The translations under genes were made by a program, and so were the position numbers. The notes beneath the pieces were generated by a model. That model had not been told where the DNA came from. It ran no database searches and was given only the letters and a program-made list of their open reading frames with translations. A DNA stretch of 64,000 nucleotides from Tolumonas lignilytica (GTDB lineage: Bacteria > Pseudomonadota > Gammaproteobacteria > Enterobacterales > Aeromonadaceae), in the NCBI RefSeq assembly GCF_000527035.1, contig NZ_AZUK01000001.1, positions 3,034,501 to 3,098,500 of the forward strand. The letters run 5' to 3'. This document shows, one piece after another, positions 7,902 to 15,044 of the stretch; the first letter of the stretch is position 1; every line of letters starts with the position of its first letter.

Positions 7902-8331
7902 GGCGATTCAGCATATTCTTAATGACGTTAGTGACAACACCGAAAATATCAAGTTCCAAACCATCAGTTATCTCGATTAGTTGATATTTTGGGTTATGCG
8001 GTATTAATCGGTATGTCGGCTTAGTACAAAGCTCTTTAACTGTCATTTCTCCATTGAGGCAGGCAATAACAATGTGACCGTGCTCTGCAGTGATCGACCG
8101 GTCAACAACCAAAATGTCGCCAGGATATATGCCAACACCAATCATGGATAAACCTGAAGCACGAACAAGAAAGGTTGCTGATGGATGGCGAATGCACAAC
8201 TCGTTTAAATCCAGCGTCTTCTCGATGTAGTCCTGCGCTGGTGATGGAAAGCCCGCTTGAACAGATTCAAGAAACAGCGGAAGTGGGAAGTGTGTTGCTG
8301 GGTCTAATTGACCTAATAGTTGTGTTTGCAT
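7894..8331 (-). CDS. umuD: UmuD-type SOS mutagenesis protein
   Basis: A 145-residue S24 peptidase-like protein. It has a predicted autocleavage site Ala26-Gly27 (SVQAGFPSP), nucleophile Ser62 (ASGLSM) and general-base Lys99 (MTVKEL). RecA-stimulated cleavage gives UmuD', which joins UmuC to make Pol V. The gene begins 19 bp from a near-consensus LexA box (8350-8365) and is translated ahead of umuC. Confidence 0.94.
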   Translation of the reverse strand: MQTQLLGQLDPATHFPLPLFLESVQAGFPSPAQDYIEKTLDLNELCIRHPSATFLVRASGLSMIGVGIYPGDILVVDRSITAEHGHIVIACLNGEMTVKELCTKPTYRLIPHNPKYQLIEITDGLELDIFGVVTNVIKNMLNRHV

Positions 8332-8339
8332 ACGGACAA

Positions 8340-8376
8340 TTACAAATATGTGTACATATATACAGTATATTTGTAA
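8340..8376 (-). promoter_or_regulatory. LexA (SOS) box nested in a larger palindrome
   Basis: GTGTACATATATACAG at 8350-8365 matches the LexA consensus CTGT-N8-ACAG except for its first base. It is flanked exactly by a 10-bp perfect inverted repeat, TTACAAATAT (8340-8349) and ATATTTGTAA (8367-8376). Position upstream of umuD implies SOS control. The outer dyad could be a second regulator's site. Confidence 0.8.
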
Positions 8377-8443
8377 CGTTTGGGTTGTCTATAGATGGAA
8401 AATAAAAACTCCATGAAGAGGCTGATTAGGAATTAAATAGAAA

Positions 8444-8554
8444 TCAGGAATCAGCGAGCTCTACAAAATCATCATACTGACGAGATAAAACCAGATACTC
8501 ATCCCTTAGAAGCTGGACGTGTTCAAGCTTTAGTAAAAAAGCAGAATGAAGTAG
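8444..8554 (-). pseudogene. start-less open frame, probable gene remnant
   Basis: On the minus strand a 36-codon open frame ends at a TGA (8444-8446) and reads LLHSAFLLKLEHVQ ... RDEYLVLSRQYDDF ... LADS, which has a protein-like helical composition. There is an in-frame stop just upstream (8555-8557) and no plausible start. The best reading is the 3' remnant of a phage gene left by recombination when the cargo was inserted. Weak evidence. Confidence 0.3.
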
Positions 8555-8589
8555 TCAACTCAAACTGTGGCCAATTTTATTTGATCATT

Positions 8590-8685
8590 TCACTTTGCTG
8601 TTCTCCACACTGCGTATGCTACGGTATTCTCAACATCGATTTGTTCTTGTTGATCTATTGGGAGAGAGCCGATGTTGAGAGACAT
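8590..8685 (-). CDS. possible 31-residue peptide
   Basis: An ATG at 8685 opens a short frame reading MSLNIGSLPIDQQEQIDVEN and ending VAYAVWRTAK, stop at 8590. The sequence looks protein-like and would be the only gene in the 8405-8764 gap. No clear ribosome site is seen and an 11-bp inverted repeat overlaps it. No family recognised. Confidence 0.3.
   Translation of the reverse strand: MSLNIGSLPIDQQEQIDVENTVAYAVWRTAK
8628..8680. repeat. 11-bp perfect inverted repeat
   Basis: TCTCAACATCG (8628-8638) and CGATGTTGAGA (8670-8680) are perfect inverted copies separated by 31 bp. There is no T-run, so it is not a simple terminator. It could be an RNA structure or a recombination remnant between the UmuDC operon and the lipoprotein genes. 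The rest of 8405-8627 shows only the start-less frame listed separately. Confidence 0.5.
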
Positions 8686-8717
8686 TTTAATTGCATTAAT
8701 AATTTGATTTGTGAGGT

Positions 8718-8750
8718 AAAAAACAGGAAAGAAGCTCCTCCCTGTTTTAT
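8718..8750 (-). terminator. intrinsic terminator of the lipoprotein gene
   Basis: On the minus strand AAAACAGG ... CCTGTTTTTT forms an 8-bp stem (8741-8748 with 8720-8727) ending in a T-run, 15 bp beyond the stop of the 8765-9598 gene. Confidence 0.75.
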
Positions 8751-8764
8751 TGTGCTGGTGGTTG

Positions 8765-9598
8765 TTATCGCAGTTGAACAGCAACCGGTTTGTTCACGGG
8801 TTGTTTAGCATTCATGCCAACTTTCTTGTATTTAACTACAACGGTCTTCCCTGTTTTGCTATCCACACGTCGTGTGATTGATTCGTGGGTATCTGCAAAA
8901 CCTGCAAAAGGATGGACCCACCCGTCACAATAAACCCATGGTGCAGATGACATTTCTTCTAGTTTCAAATGACCTGAGCTAAATGATGGCAGGCCAATGC
9001 CATACGCGGCATACTTCCCAGTAGGCAATGATGGGTCAATGCGATTAATTAACTCTTGAGAAACAAGAGTTGAAAATTTCACTTTTGCCACTGATTTATC
9101 TTTATCAGACACAGCTAATTCGCCGTTATCCATAATAAAGGTTGCACCATTTAGCCGAGCAGCATCTTGTTTTGTGGCGTATTTGAACGCCTTTTCCAAC
9201 GAAGCCTGAGAAGCTGGATCATCGCTAGGATCGATCTTCATTAAAACCAAATATCCATAGTCAGGGTGTTTATAGTTATCCTGCCCCAGCAACATAAGGT
9301 TCGCGACACCGAAAGCCAGATTTCCGACAGTGAGTGCTCCTGTAGCCATCGCATCAACAGATGTTTTACCAGCAATGATAGCAGCATTGGTGGTTGCCGC
9401 CGCCGCTGACATATCCGCCTTGGTGGCATCTTCATCCCTATTGGTAGAGCTGTTCCCAGCCAGTAGCTCCATGTTTGATGATAAACTCAGTGTTTTATCT
9501 CCAGTAAAAGGCATGTTGCCGGTTGGCATTTCATGTTTAGCTGCACACCCACTCAATATAATGGTGAAAATTGCCGCGGCAGCACATAAATTTTTCAT
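8765..9598 (-). CDS. prophage-encoded lipoprotein
   Basis: A 277-residue protein with a lipoprotein signal peptide (MKNLCAAAAIFTIILSGCAAK; lipobox LSGC with Cys18). A small-residue-rich hydrophobic stretch follows (AAAATTNAAIIAGKTSVDAMATGALTV, about 64-90) and then a soluble domain. It should be anchored to the outer membrane or inner-membrane periplasmic face. It is followed by its own terminator and preceded on the same strand by another exported protein, the usual layout of lysogenic-conversion (moron) genes. No family recognised; surface exclusion or stress roles are speculative. Confidence 0.75.
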   Translation of the reverse strand: MKNLCAAAAIFTIILSGCAAKHEMPTGNMPFTGDKTLSLSSNMELLAGNSSTNRDEDATKADMSAAAATTNAAIIAGKTSVDAMATGALTVGNLAFGVANLMLLGQDNYKHPDYGYLVLMKIDPSDDPASQASLEKAFKYATKQDAARLNGATFIMDNGELAVSDKDKSVAKVKFSTLVSQELINRIDPSLPTGKYAAYGIGLPSFSSGHLKLEEMSSAPWVYCDGWVHPFAGFADTHESITRRVDSKTGKTVVVKYKKVGMNAKQPVNKPVAVQLR

Positions 9599-9637
9599 AT
9601 ATAAACCTTTGTATTTTTTGTAAGAAGAAGCTGGAAA

Positions 9638-10369
9638 TCAGCACTGAGGCGCTGGATATGTCCATTGGTTATTAAATGAATCGAACTCCGGCCGGACCTG
9701 AACGTGAATTTTGCATCCGTTTTCATAGGTTACAACGCAGTTTCCATTGGTGCATTGAGATGAGCAGCGAATGGTTGGAGTGTTTGGTCGGCAATTTCTT
9801 TCTGATACTTGGGATGGCGTTGATGTGGATTGTGATGGAATTTTCTTTTTGACGTTAACTGCGCCAGGAATGCTAAAAACTCTATATAAAACACATTTAC
9901 CTTTAAAGTGCTCTTGGCAATTATTTTGCGCAACACTTAAATCCGCTTCTGGGTTAGTTGATCCATATTGAGCAAAAAAGTCACCATCCTTTTTGTCCTC
10001 CTGTTCTATAATTACAAACCCAGGGTCCGTGATTGTCCACTGCAACTTGCAGTCTGGCATGCCACAACTGTGCATTGCACTTTGCACGGCTTTATCACTG
10101 CTTTTAGTTGACCAGCCAAGACCTACATCGGTTTTATTTACTGCTCGAGATATCGCAACAATGTTGTGTAATATACAGTCATGGGTAGTTTTTCCATTGT
10201 TGCACAATTTAAGCGCTTCACTATCTGCGCTTTTCTGTGATTTTCTTACAGCCCAACCGAAAGCGTCTCCGCTACCAAATGCAATTGATGTATAAACCTT
10301 CTCTGCATGGACTTGTGATGACGCAAGAAGGGTGAAAATGGCGAATAGTAAACCAGTTAGTTTTTTCAT
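9638..10369 (-). CDS. exported cysteine-rich protein (DUF4189-like)
   Basis: A 243-residue protein with a Sec signal peptide (MKKLTGLLFAIFTLLASSQVHA). A domain of about 110 residues follows with repeated AFG..AFGWAVRKSQKSADSEALKLC-type and CILHNIVAISRA segments, resembling DUF4189-type exported proteins. The last ~50 residues carry paired cysteines (CSSQCTNGNC ... NGCKIHV). Start chosen at 10369, where AGGA lies 5-6 bp upstream; a longer frame to 10438 has no signal peptide at its start. It forms a unit with the lipoprotein downstream. Function unknown. Confidence 0.7.
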   Translation of the reverse strand: MKKLTGLLFAIFTLLASSQVHAEKVYTSIAFGSGDAFGWAVRKSQKSADSEALKLCNNGKTTHDCILHNIVAISRAVNKTDVGLGWSTKSSDKAVQSAMHSCGMPDCKLQWTITDPGFVIIEQEDKKDGDFFAQYGSTNPEADLSVAQNNCQEHFKGKCVLYRVFSIPGAVNVKKKIPSQSTSTPSQVSERNCRPNTPTIRCSSQCTNGNCVVTYENGCKIHVQVRPEFDSFNNQWTYPAPQC

Positions 10370-10510
10370 GTTTTTCCTATGTTTAATTGTTTTAAACTTC
10401 CATTTTTGCATTTTGCGAAAGATTACACTACTTAGCATTTGCGTTGCGAATGCAAGATGTTAAGTTAATCATGAACTGACAAAGCTCATTCGCATTTTGC
10501 AAATAAACTG

Positions 10511-10539
10511 CTGTATATCCGATCACCTTTTGATATAAT
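10511..10539 (+). promoter_or_regulatory. extended -10 promoter for the resumed nin region
   Basis: TGATATAAT (10531-10539) is a perfect extended -10 (TGn-TATAAT); the -35 region CTGTAT at 10511-10516 is weak. It lies 120 bp ahead of the first nin gene and just beyond the cargo block, so it could restart transcription there. Confidence 0.6.
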
Positions 10540-10658
10540 GCAAAGCACAGGGTGACTCCTGTCTATCGCTTCAAACTGTATCCATGCGTGAGCATCGAAA
10601 CAGACAATTCGACTTCATGCGTCTGCTGATTCGGCTATAACGAATCGGGAGAATTGGC

Positions 10659-10841
10659 ATGCCTGAAACATCAAGTTCACGGCTCGCTCAAGAGCTGCGC
10701 AATCTAATCCTGTCTCTGTCTGATGAAGCGGTTATTTCGCTCATGAGTCATGCCTGTGAATCAAAAATACAGCACCTGTTTTTAGCCAAAACCCAATCAC
10801 CAGGTTTGGTCGGGATGCCTGTTGTCGGCGGTGTCCAGTAA
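10659..10841 (+). CDS. small nin-region protein
   Basis: A 60-residue protein (helical N-terminus SSRLAQELRNLILSLSDEAVISLMSH) behind GGGAGA. Its stop overlaps the next start (TAATG). The upstream leader holds a GATTCG/CGAATC hairpin (about 10629-10647). No family recognised. Confidence 0.65.
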   Translation: MPETSSSRLAQELRNLILSLSDEAVISLMSHACESKIQHLFLAKTQSPGLVGMPVVGGVQ

Positions 10842-11290
10842 TGGCTGAACTGACTCACGTTATCCAATCAAGAAACGACCTTCCATGCGCATACAACGCT
10901 ATGGCACGGTTGTCTATTGATGGGCCGCATGAGGTATCCATTAAACCAGTCAAAAAAACCAGAACCCTAAATCAGAACGCAGTCTTTCACATGTGGATGA
11001 ATGAACTGTCAGCGTTCCTGATCGCCGCAGGTCGCAAATTTGCCACTCCAGAGTGGAGCAAAGATGCGATGAAGCATTCATTCCTTGGTTATATCGAAAC
11101 TGATCGCGTTGATGTTGTTACCGGAGCGGTAATGACGGTCCGAGAACTTCAGCACACAAGCCGATTAAACACCGGGGCTATGTATCACTTCATGGAACAG
11201 GTAGAAGCATGGTGCGCCAGCATCGGATGCCTGCTAACCATCCCCAACAATTCCGAATACATGAAATTAAAAATGGAGCAGAACCAATGA
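10841..11290 (+). CDS. ninB: NinB-family recombination protein
   Basis: A 149-residue protein with the NinB signature: VKKTRTLNQNAVFHMWMNELSAFL (about 38-61), a central EWSKDAMKHSFLGY and RELQHTSRLNTGAMYHFMEQVEAWC. In lambda, NinB (Orf) binds single-stranded DNA and modulates Red/RecA-type recombination. It is chained to its neighbours by 1- and 4-bp overlaps. Confidence 0.82.
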   Translation: MAELTHVIQSRNDLPCAYNAMARLSIDGPHEVSIKPVKKTRTLNQNAVFHMWMNELSAFLIAAGRKFATPEWSKDAMKHSFLGYIETDRVDVVTGAVMTVRELQHTSRLNTGAMYHFMEQVEAWCASIGCLLTIPNNSEYMKLKMEQNQ

Positions 11291-11451
11291 GTTTACTTTC
11301 AGCCATCCAGTCAGCATTCGGCGTTGCTCCGCATATCCAGGCAGCAATGCAGCAGCTATTCCAAGTGCAGCCGGCACCAATTAAACACTCGCGCATTACC
11401 GGCATTGCTAAATCCCGCCGCGCAGCCAAGCAGCGGAGAAACCGCAAATGA
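11287..11451 (+). CDS. small basic nin-region protein
   Basis: 54 residues, starting inside the NinB stop (ATGA) and ending inside the next start (ATGA). The C-terminus is very basic (GIAKSRRAAKQRRNRK), suggesting nucleic-acid binding. No family recognised. Confidence 0.65.
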   Translation: MSLLSAIQSAFGVAPHIQAAMQQLFQVQPAPIKHSRITGIAKSRRAAKQRRNRK

Positions 11452-11702
11452 CCAGTGCGTATTTAAAACATCTGATGACCGAACGAACTGACTCTGCAGT
11501 TCGTGAAATGGTTGTTTCGGTGATGTGTGATGAAAAGCCACGGTCAATCCCAGCAATCAGCCGGGCAATTAGGGAGATGAATGGACACGAACTGCCGGAT
11601 AAAGAAATCCGCACGGCACTGAACAACCCTCGGGAGATCGGCTGGAACGTGATGCGGATTTGGGGCGATGTGGCCACTGAATATAAGTTGGTGAAGGCAT
11701 GA
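11448..11702 (+). CDS. small nin-region protein, possible winged helix
   Basis: 84 residues. The pattern REMVVSVMCDEKPRSIPAISRAIREMNG followed by LPDKEIRTAL and a basic/hydrophobic tail is compatible with a winged-helix fold. ATGA overlaps on both sides. No family recognised. Confidence 0.65.
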   Translation: MTSAYLKHLMTERTDSAVREMVVSVMCDEKPRSIPAISRAIREMNGHELPDKEIRTALNNPREIGWNVMRIWGDVATEYKLVKA

Positions 11703-11755
11703 TTAAAATCATCGTGCTTGTTGTTGTCTTTGTGATCATGCTGGAGATTTTATGA
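11699..11755 (+). CDS. 18-residue membrane peptide
   Basis: An 18-codon frame starting in the previous stop (ATGA) and stopping in the NinG start (ATGA). The product MIKIIVLVVVFVIMLEIL is one hydrophobic helix. The exact ATGA chaining at both ends, the rule for this operon, argues that it is translated. Confidence 0.55.
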   Translation: MIKIIVLVVVFVIMLEIL

Positions 11756-12384
11756 ATGAATTAAAGCCACGCATCTGTCCAGAGTGCTGGAAAGAATTCA
11801 CTCCGCGAAACTCTATGCAAAAGTGCGATTCAATATCCTGCGCCATAGCGTATGCAAAGAAAAAACAGGAGCAGAAAGACAAACGTGAAGCTGTAGCTGC
11901 TACCAGGGAAAAGAGGCGAAATTTGCGTGAACGGAAGATTGCTCTAAAAAAAAGAAGTGACTGGGTTGCTGATGTTCAACGTGAATTTAATAAATTCATA
12001 CGACTTCGCGATGCCGATATGCCGTGCATTAGTTGTGGTGAAAAAAACCCTCCAATGCTTCATGGCGGACAATGGGATTGCGGACATTTTTTGTCAGTGG
12101 GACACGCTCCTGAATTGCGGTTTGAAGAACTTAATGCACATAAGCAATGCAAGTCATGTAACGGTGGCGCTGGTCACTACGCACATAAAAACAAAACAGT
12201 TAGTCAGAAATATCGCGAAAACCTGATTCAAAAAATCGGGCTACCCAAAGTCGAATGGTTAGAGGGTCCGCACGAACCAAAGAAATACACCATAGACCAG
12301 TTGAAAGAATTATTGGTGCTTTACAGATCAAAGCAACGAGAAATAAACAAGCAATTGCGCGCACAGATAGAGCAAGGAGAATGA
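11752..12384 (+). CDS. ninG: NinG/Rap recombination endonuclease
   Basis: A 210-residue protein with the NinG pattern: CPECWKEFTPRNSMQKCDSISCAIAYA (9-35), a basic helix (about 40-70), then PCISCGEKNPPMLHGGQWDCGHFLSVG and CKSCNGGAGHY zinc/HNH-like motifs. Lambda NinG (Rap) is a structure-specific nuclease targeting recombination intermediates. It starts inside the 18-residue peptide's stop. Confidence 0.9.
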   Translation: MNELKPRICPECWKEFTPRNSMQKCDSISCAIAYAKKKQEQKDKREAVAATREKRRNLRERKIALKKRSDWVADVQREFNKFIRLRDADMPCISCGEKNPPMLHGGQWDCGHFLSVGHAPELRFEELNAHKQCKSCNGGAGHYAHKNKTVSQKYRENLIQKIGLPKVEWLEGPHEPKKYTIDQLKELLVLYRSKQREINKQLRAQIEQGE

Positions 12385-12385
12385 T

Positions 12386-12613
12386 ATGGGTTTATTTGCG
12401 CAACATTCAATTCATGAGATTCACAACGCTATCGCAGCCACCGCCATTTCAAATGTTTCATCTAACTGTATTTATGGAAAGCATAACGATCAGTTAATGA
12501 GTTATGAACAATTCATTCGTAACCAGCCATACGCAAATGCTGCGGCTCAACAAAATATCCACCAAAACCTAATTATAGATGGTGAGTGCGAAGAGGTTGA
12601 TCGTGATGATTAA
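12386..12613 (+). CDS. small nin-region protein
   Basis: 75 residues, preceded by AGGAGA one base after the NinG stop. It has a polar Asn/Gln-rich C-terminal half and an acidic end (GECEEVDRDD). It overlaps the next gene by 8 bp. No family recognised. Confidence 0.6.
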   Translation: MGLFAQHSIHEIHNAIAATAISNVSSNCIYGKHNDQLMSYEQFIRNQPYANAAAQQNIHQNLIIDGECEEVDRDD

Positions 12614-12779
12614 TCCAAGCTATGGCGTAAAAGTTATTAGGCCGGAACTAATGATAGAAGTAATCACAACTCCTGGATTGTCATATAGCCAGCTTTTGCT
12701 GATTGAGCGCGCAAAACTAATTATGTTGTGGATTATTTGGTTTTTGTCGATTTTAGCAATAAATAGTTTATCAAGATAA
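12606..12779 (+). CDS. small membrane protein before Q
   Basis: 57 residues, with one C-terminal transmembrane helix (LIMLWIIWFLSILAIN, about 38-53). The ATG at 12606 lies within the end of the previous gene. No family recognised. Confidence 0.6.
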   Translation: MINPSYGVKVIRPELMIEVITTPGLSYSQLLLIERAKLIMLWIIWFLSILAINSLSR

Positions 12780-12789
12780 GGCGGATAAA

Positions 12790-13470
12790 ATGTCTTTAGA
12801 AACATATCTTCTGCTTCACCAGGCAAAAACCGTGGCCACTGATTCTCGTGGAAGTTCTCATGGAATTGGACGGGATGAGATCCTTCATGCTGGGGCTGTT
12901 GCTGCGCTGAAATATCCGATTGGTCATCATTTGTTTTTAGCTGAAAACGGTGATGAGAAATCACTATTGGCACTGATCCAGTTTGCTAACGAACATTTGC
13001 CAGAACTAACAGAAGAAGTGGTTGCTGTGGCGATGGGTAAGCCAACGACTGAACAGTGGAACCGATTGGTTAGAGCGCATCCTAGGTATGAACGTGAGAG
13101 AAAACGTGCTGATAAAATAAAGTCACAAGCAAAGTTCGTGCTGCGGAAAGGCGATGAGGGGGAAGCTGAAAGACTAACCAAGATAGCTGAAAAGGTGAAA
13201 TCTGATGCCGTTGCGCATTGCCGGAAAGACATTCTATCTACTGGTAGCTGCCCATCATGCAGAGGCGATGGAATTGCTGTTAGACGAAAAACAACCTGCG
13301 TAACTTGCCGGGGGACAGGAAAAATAATTCCGGATGACGCATCAATAAAACGGATTCATGGCGATGAGGTTTACGCAAAATTCAGAAAAGTAGTCGAGTC
13401 GATGTTATTCGATAAATCTGACTGGGTGCGCATGTATTATCGTCAAATTAATTGCGAAAAATGCGAGTAG
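12790..13470 (+). CDS. Q: Q-type late antiterminator
   Basis: A 226-residue protein with a paired CxxCxGxG zinc motif (CPSCRGDG and CVTCRGTG, about 154-176) in a helical protein, as in phage 82/21-type Q antiterminators. Q binds near the late promoter and the paused polymerase and lets it read through downstream terminators. The late-type promoter and two intrinsic terminators immediately downstream fit this role. Confidence 0.85.
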   Translation: MSLETYLLLHQAKTVATDSRGSSHGIGRDEILHAGAVAALKYPIGHHLFLAENGDEKSLLALIQFANEHLPELTEEVVAVAMGKPTTEQWNRLVRAHPRYERERKRADKIKSQAKFVLRKGDEGEAERLTKIAEKVKSDAVAHCRKDILSTGSCPSCRGDGIAVRRKTTCVTCRGTGKIIPDDASIKRIHGDEVYAKFRKVVESMLFDKSDWVRMYYRQINCEKCE

Positions 13471-13474
13471 GTTA

Positions 13475-13503
13475 TTGCGGTATTTTTAAGCAGTTGGTAA
13501 GAT
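13475..13503 (+). promoter_or_regulatory. late promoter (PR'-like)
   Basis: TTGCGG (13475-13480), a 17-bp spacer, then TAAGAT (13498-13503), directly after the Q gene and just before tandem terminators. This is the standard arrangement of a Q-dependent late promoter. Confidence 0.7.
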
Positions 13504-13514
13504 TTACTAAACAT

Positions 13515-13547
13515 GGGCGCTCTCTGATTGAAGCGCCTTTTTATTTT
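13515..13547 (+). terminator. late leader terminator 1 (tR'-like)
   Basis: The stem GGCGCT (13516-13521)/AGCGCC (13532-13537) is followed by TTTTTATTTT. It lies about 10 bp past the expected late transcript start, so it would block late genes unless Q acts. Confidence 0.85.
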
Positions 13548-13551
13548 AATG

Positions 13552-13573
13552 ACCCGCCAAGTGCGGGTTTTTT
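13552..13573 (+). terminator. late leader terminator 2
   Basis: The stem ACCCGC (13552-13557)/GCGGGT (13563-13568) is followed by a six-T run, in tandem with the preceding terminator. Confidence 0.8.
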
Positions 13574-13587
13574 ATTGCCTGAAATAT

Positions 13588-13845
13588 ATGCCTGAACGAA
13601 TAACCACCACCGCTGCATATGGGGTTAGCGGATTCTTGGCTACGTCATGGGTGTGGCTAAAATCCGTTAATTGGAATGAGGTGGCGGTTATTCTCGGGAT
13701 AATTCTCGGCCTTGTTACCTACTTCACCAATCTCTATTTCCAAAGGCGCCAAACAAAAGCCATTGAACAGGCCGCGAAATACGGCGTCTTGATTAAATCA
13801 AAGAATTCAACTCCGCAAAGACAAGAGGCTTATCGCGATGAATAA
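13588..13845 (+). CDS. holin-like membrane protein
   Basis: 85 residues with two hydrophobic segments (TAAYGVSGFLATSWVWL and VAVILGIILGLVTYFTNLYF) and a basic C-terminus. The size and topology are those of class II holins, which form the lesion that controls lysis timing. It is the first gene after the late promoter and lies two genes before the endolysin. Start at 13588 chosen because it gives a compact two-helix protein; a longer frame starts inside the terminator. Confidence 0.75.
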   Translation: MPERITTTAAYGVSGFLATSWVWLKSVNWNEVAVILGIILGLVTYFTNLYFQRRQTKAIEQAAKYGVLIKSKNSTPQRQEAYRDE

Positions 13846-14158
13846 GCTCTTACTCCAGATCGAACAATTCCTATCTCAATTAACCACCAAACAACCAGTT
13901 ACTAAGGATGAACCGAAAATGACTGACCAGTTACCAGTTCAAGATCAATCTACCACCACTGTTGATAATGTAATTACCGAAGCTCAAACCGTAATTGCTG
14001 CGGCCGAACCCGTTGTTCAGGCCGTTTCCGCTATTATCCCACAAGCTGCTGTTGCCGATCCATTCCTGCGCGCTCTCGGTCTGGTTTTAAGCGAGCTTGG
14101 CCATGATTCAGAAGGCATCATTGGTGCGGCATCCGCTCTGGCAAAATTGTTTAAGTAG
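13838..14158 (+). CDS. lysis-region protein of unknown function
   Basis: 106 residues overlapping the holin-like gene by 8 bp. It is polar at the N-terminus (KQPVTKDEPKMTDQLPVQDQ) and then amphipathic/hydrophobic (VIAAAEPVVQAVSAIIPQAA ... IIGAASALAKLF). It might be a lysis accessory or a membrane-associated protein. No family recognised; no Rz/Rz1 pair was identified. Confidence 0.6.
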   Translation: MNKLLLQIEQFLSQLTTKQPVTKDEPKMTDQLPVQDQSTTTVDNVITEAQTVIAAAEPVVQAVSAIIPQAAVADPFLRALGLVLSELGHDSEGIIGAASALAKLFK

Positions 14159-14172
14159 CCCCGGAGGCGGTA

Positions 14173-14676
14173 ATGCCAGAAATCACGCCGCAAAAAGCTG
14201 GAGGCGCTAATATCTGCGCCTTCTTGGATATGATTGCTCATAGTGAATTAGGTCATGCGCTGCTTGATTCTTCAGATAATGGTTATAACGTCATCGTAGG
14301 AAGCACGGCAAGCCATCCGATATTGTTTGATGATTATAATGATCACCCAAACCGTCTGATTGGCCCACCAATAATTCCTGTCGCATCTACTGCTGCTGGG
14401 CGTTATCAATTGCTTCATCGCTACTTTGAAGCATACAAAGTTCAACTAAACCTGCCAGATTTCGGGCCACTGTCTCAGGATGTGATCGCTATCCAGCAAA
14501 TCAAAGAGCGCCACGCGATCGACTTAATTAATAACGGTCATATCGCACAAGCGATTTATGCTTGCTCGAATATCTGGGCAAGTTTGCCCGGTAATAACTA
14601 CGGCCAGCACCAGAATCAAGCGGCCGCCTTGATTTCAGCATATCAGGCGGCTGGCGGAAAATTAGCTGCAGCATAA
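14173..14676 (+). CDS. R: lambda R-type endolysin (lytic transglycosylase)
   Basis: A 167-residue protein collinear with lambda R endolysin: FLDMIAHSELG with the catalytic-position Glu near residue 25, NGYNVIVG, FDDYNDHPNRL, AAGRYQLLHRYFEAYK, LSQDVIAIQQIKERHA and CSNIWASLPGNNYGQ. The family cleaves peptidoglycan glycan strands to anhydro products. There is no signal peptide, so release depends on the holin. Preceded by GGAGG. Confidence 0.95.
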   Translation: MPEITPQKAGGANICAFLDMIAHSELGHALLDSSDNGYNVIVGSTASHPILFDDYNDHPNRLIGPPIIPVASTAAGRYQLLHRYFEAYKVQLNLPDFGPLSQDVIAIQQIKERHAIDLINNGHIAQAIYACSNIWASLPGNNYGQHQNQAAALISAYQAAGGKLAAA

Positions 14677-14685
14677 GGATGTCTC

Positions 14686-14916
14686 ATGTCGTTATCTCAG
14701 GCTGATGTAATAGCATATCTCCAGATAGCGGGGGATATTATCGGTTGCGCTGCGGTAGTTGCCGCATCACTGCCTCACCCATCTGAAAAAGCTAATCTCA
14801 TCATCAAAATCCTGCGGGGTTTCTTGGATGTCGTAGCTGCTAACGTTGGTCATGCAGCTAATTCCGCGCAACCAGTAACCCAGCCAACTCAGAATCAAGA
14901 TCAATCACAGCAATAG
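14686..14916 (+). CDS. small hydrophobic late protein
   Basis: 76 residues, with a hydrophobic N-terminal part (VIAYLQIAGDIIGCAAVVAASL), a second helix (LIIKILRGFLDVVAANVG) and a Gln/Pro-rich tail (QPVTQPTQNQDQSQQ). It follows the endolysin by 9 bp. It could be a lysis regulator; no family recognised. Confidence 0.6.
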   Translation: MSLSQADVIAYLQIAGDIIGCAAVVAASLPHPSEKANLIIKILRGFLDVVAANVGHAANSAQPVTQPTQNQDQSQQ

Positions 14917-15044
14917 GTGGTGATCCTTCTTGGCAGCCGGAAAGACGGAAGTGAATGAGCAACGCTGGCAAGCATCGCGAAGTTTGCGCTCAATATCCGG
15001 AGGTCTTATGCAAGAAGAAGATTGGGGTGTCTCGTAATAATTTT

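Noticed and set aside
8581-8808. 75-codon plus-strand frame over the umuD-lipoprotein gap
   Set aside because: It overlaps the lipoprotein 3' end and its terminator, has no ribosome site and a low-complexity hydrophobic translation.
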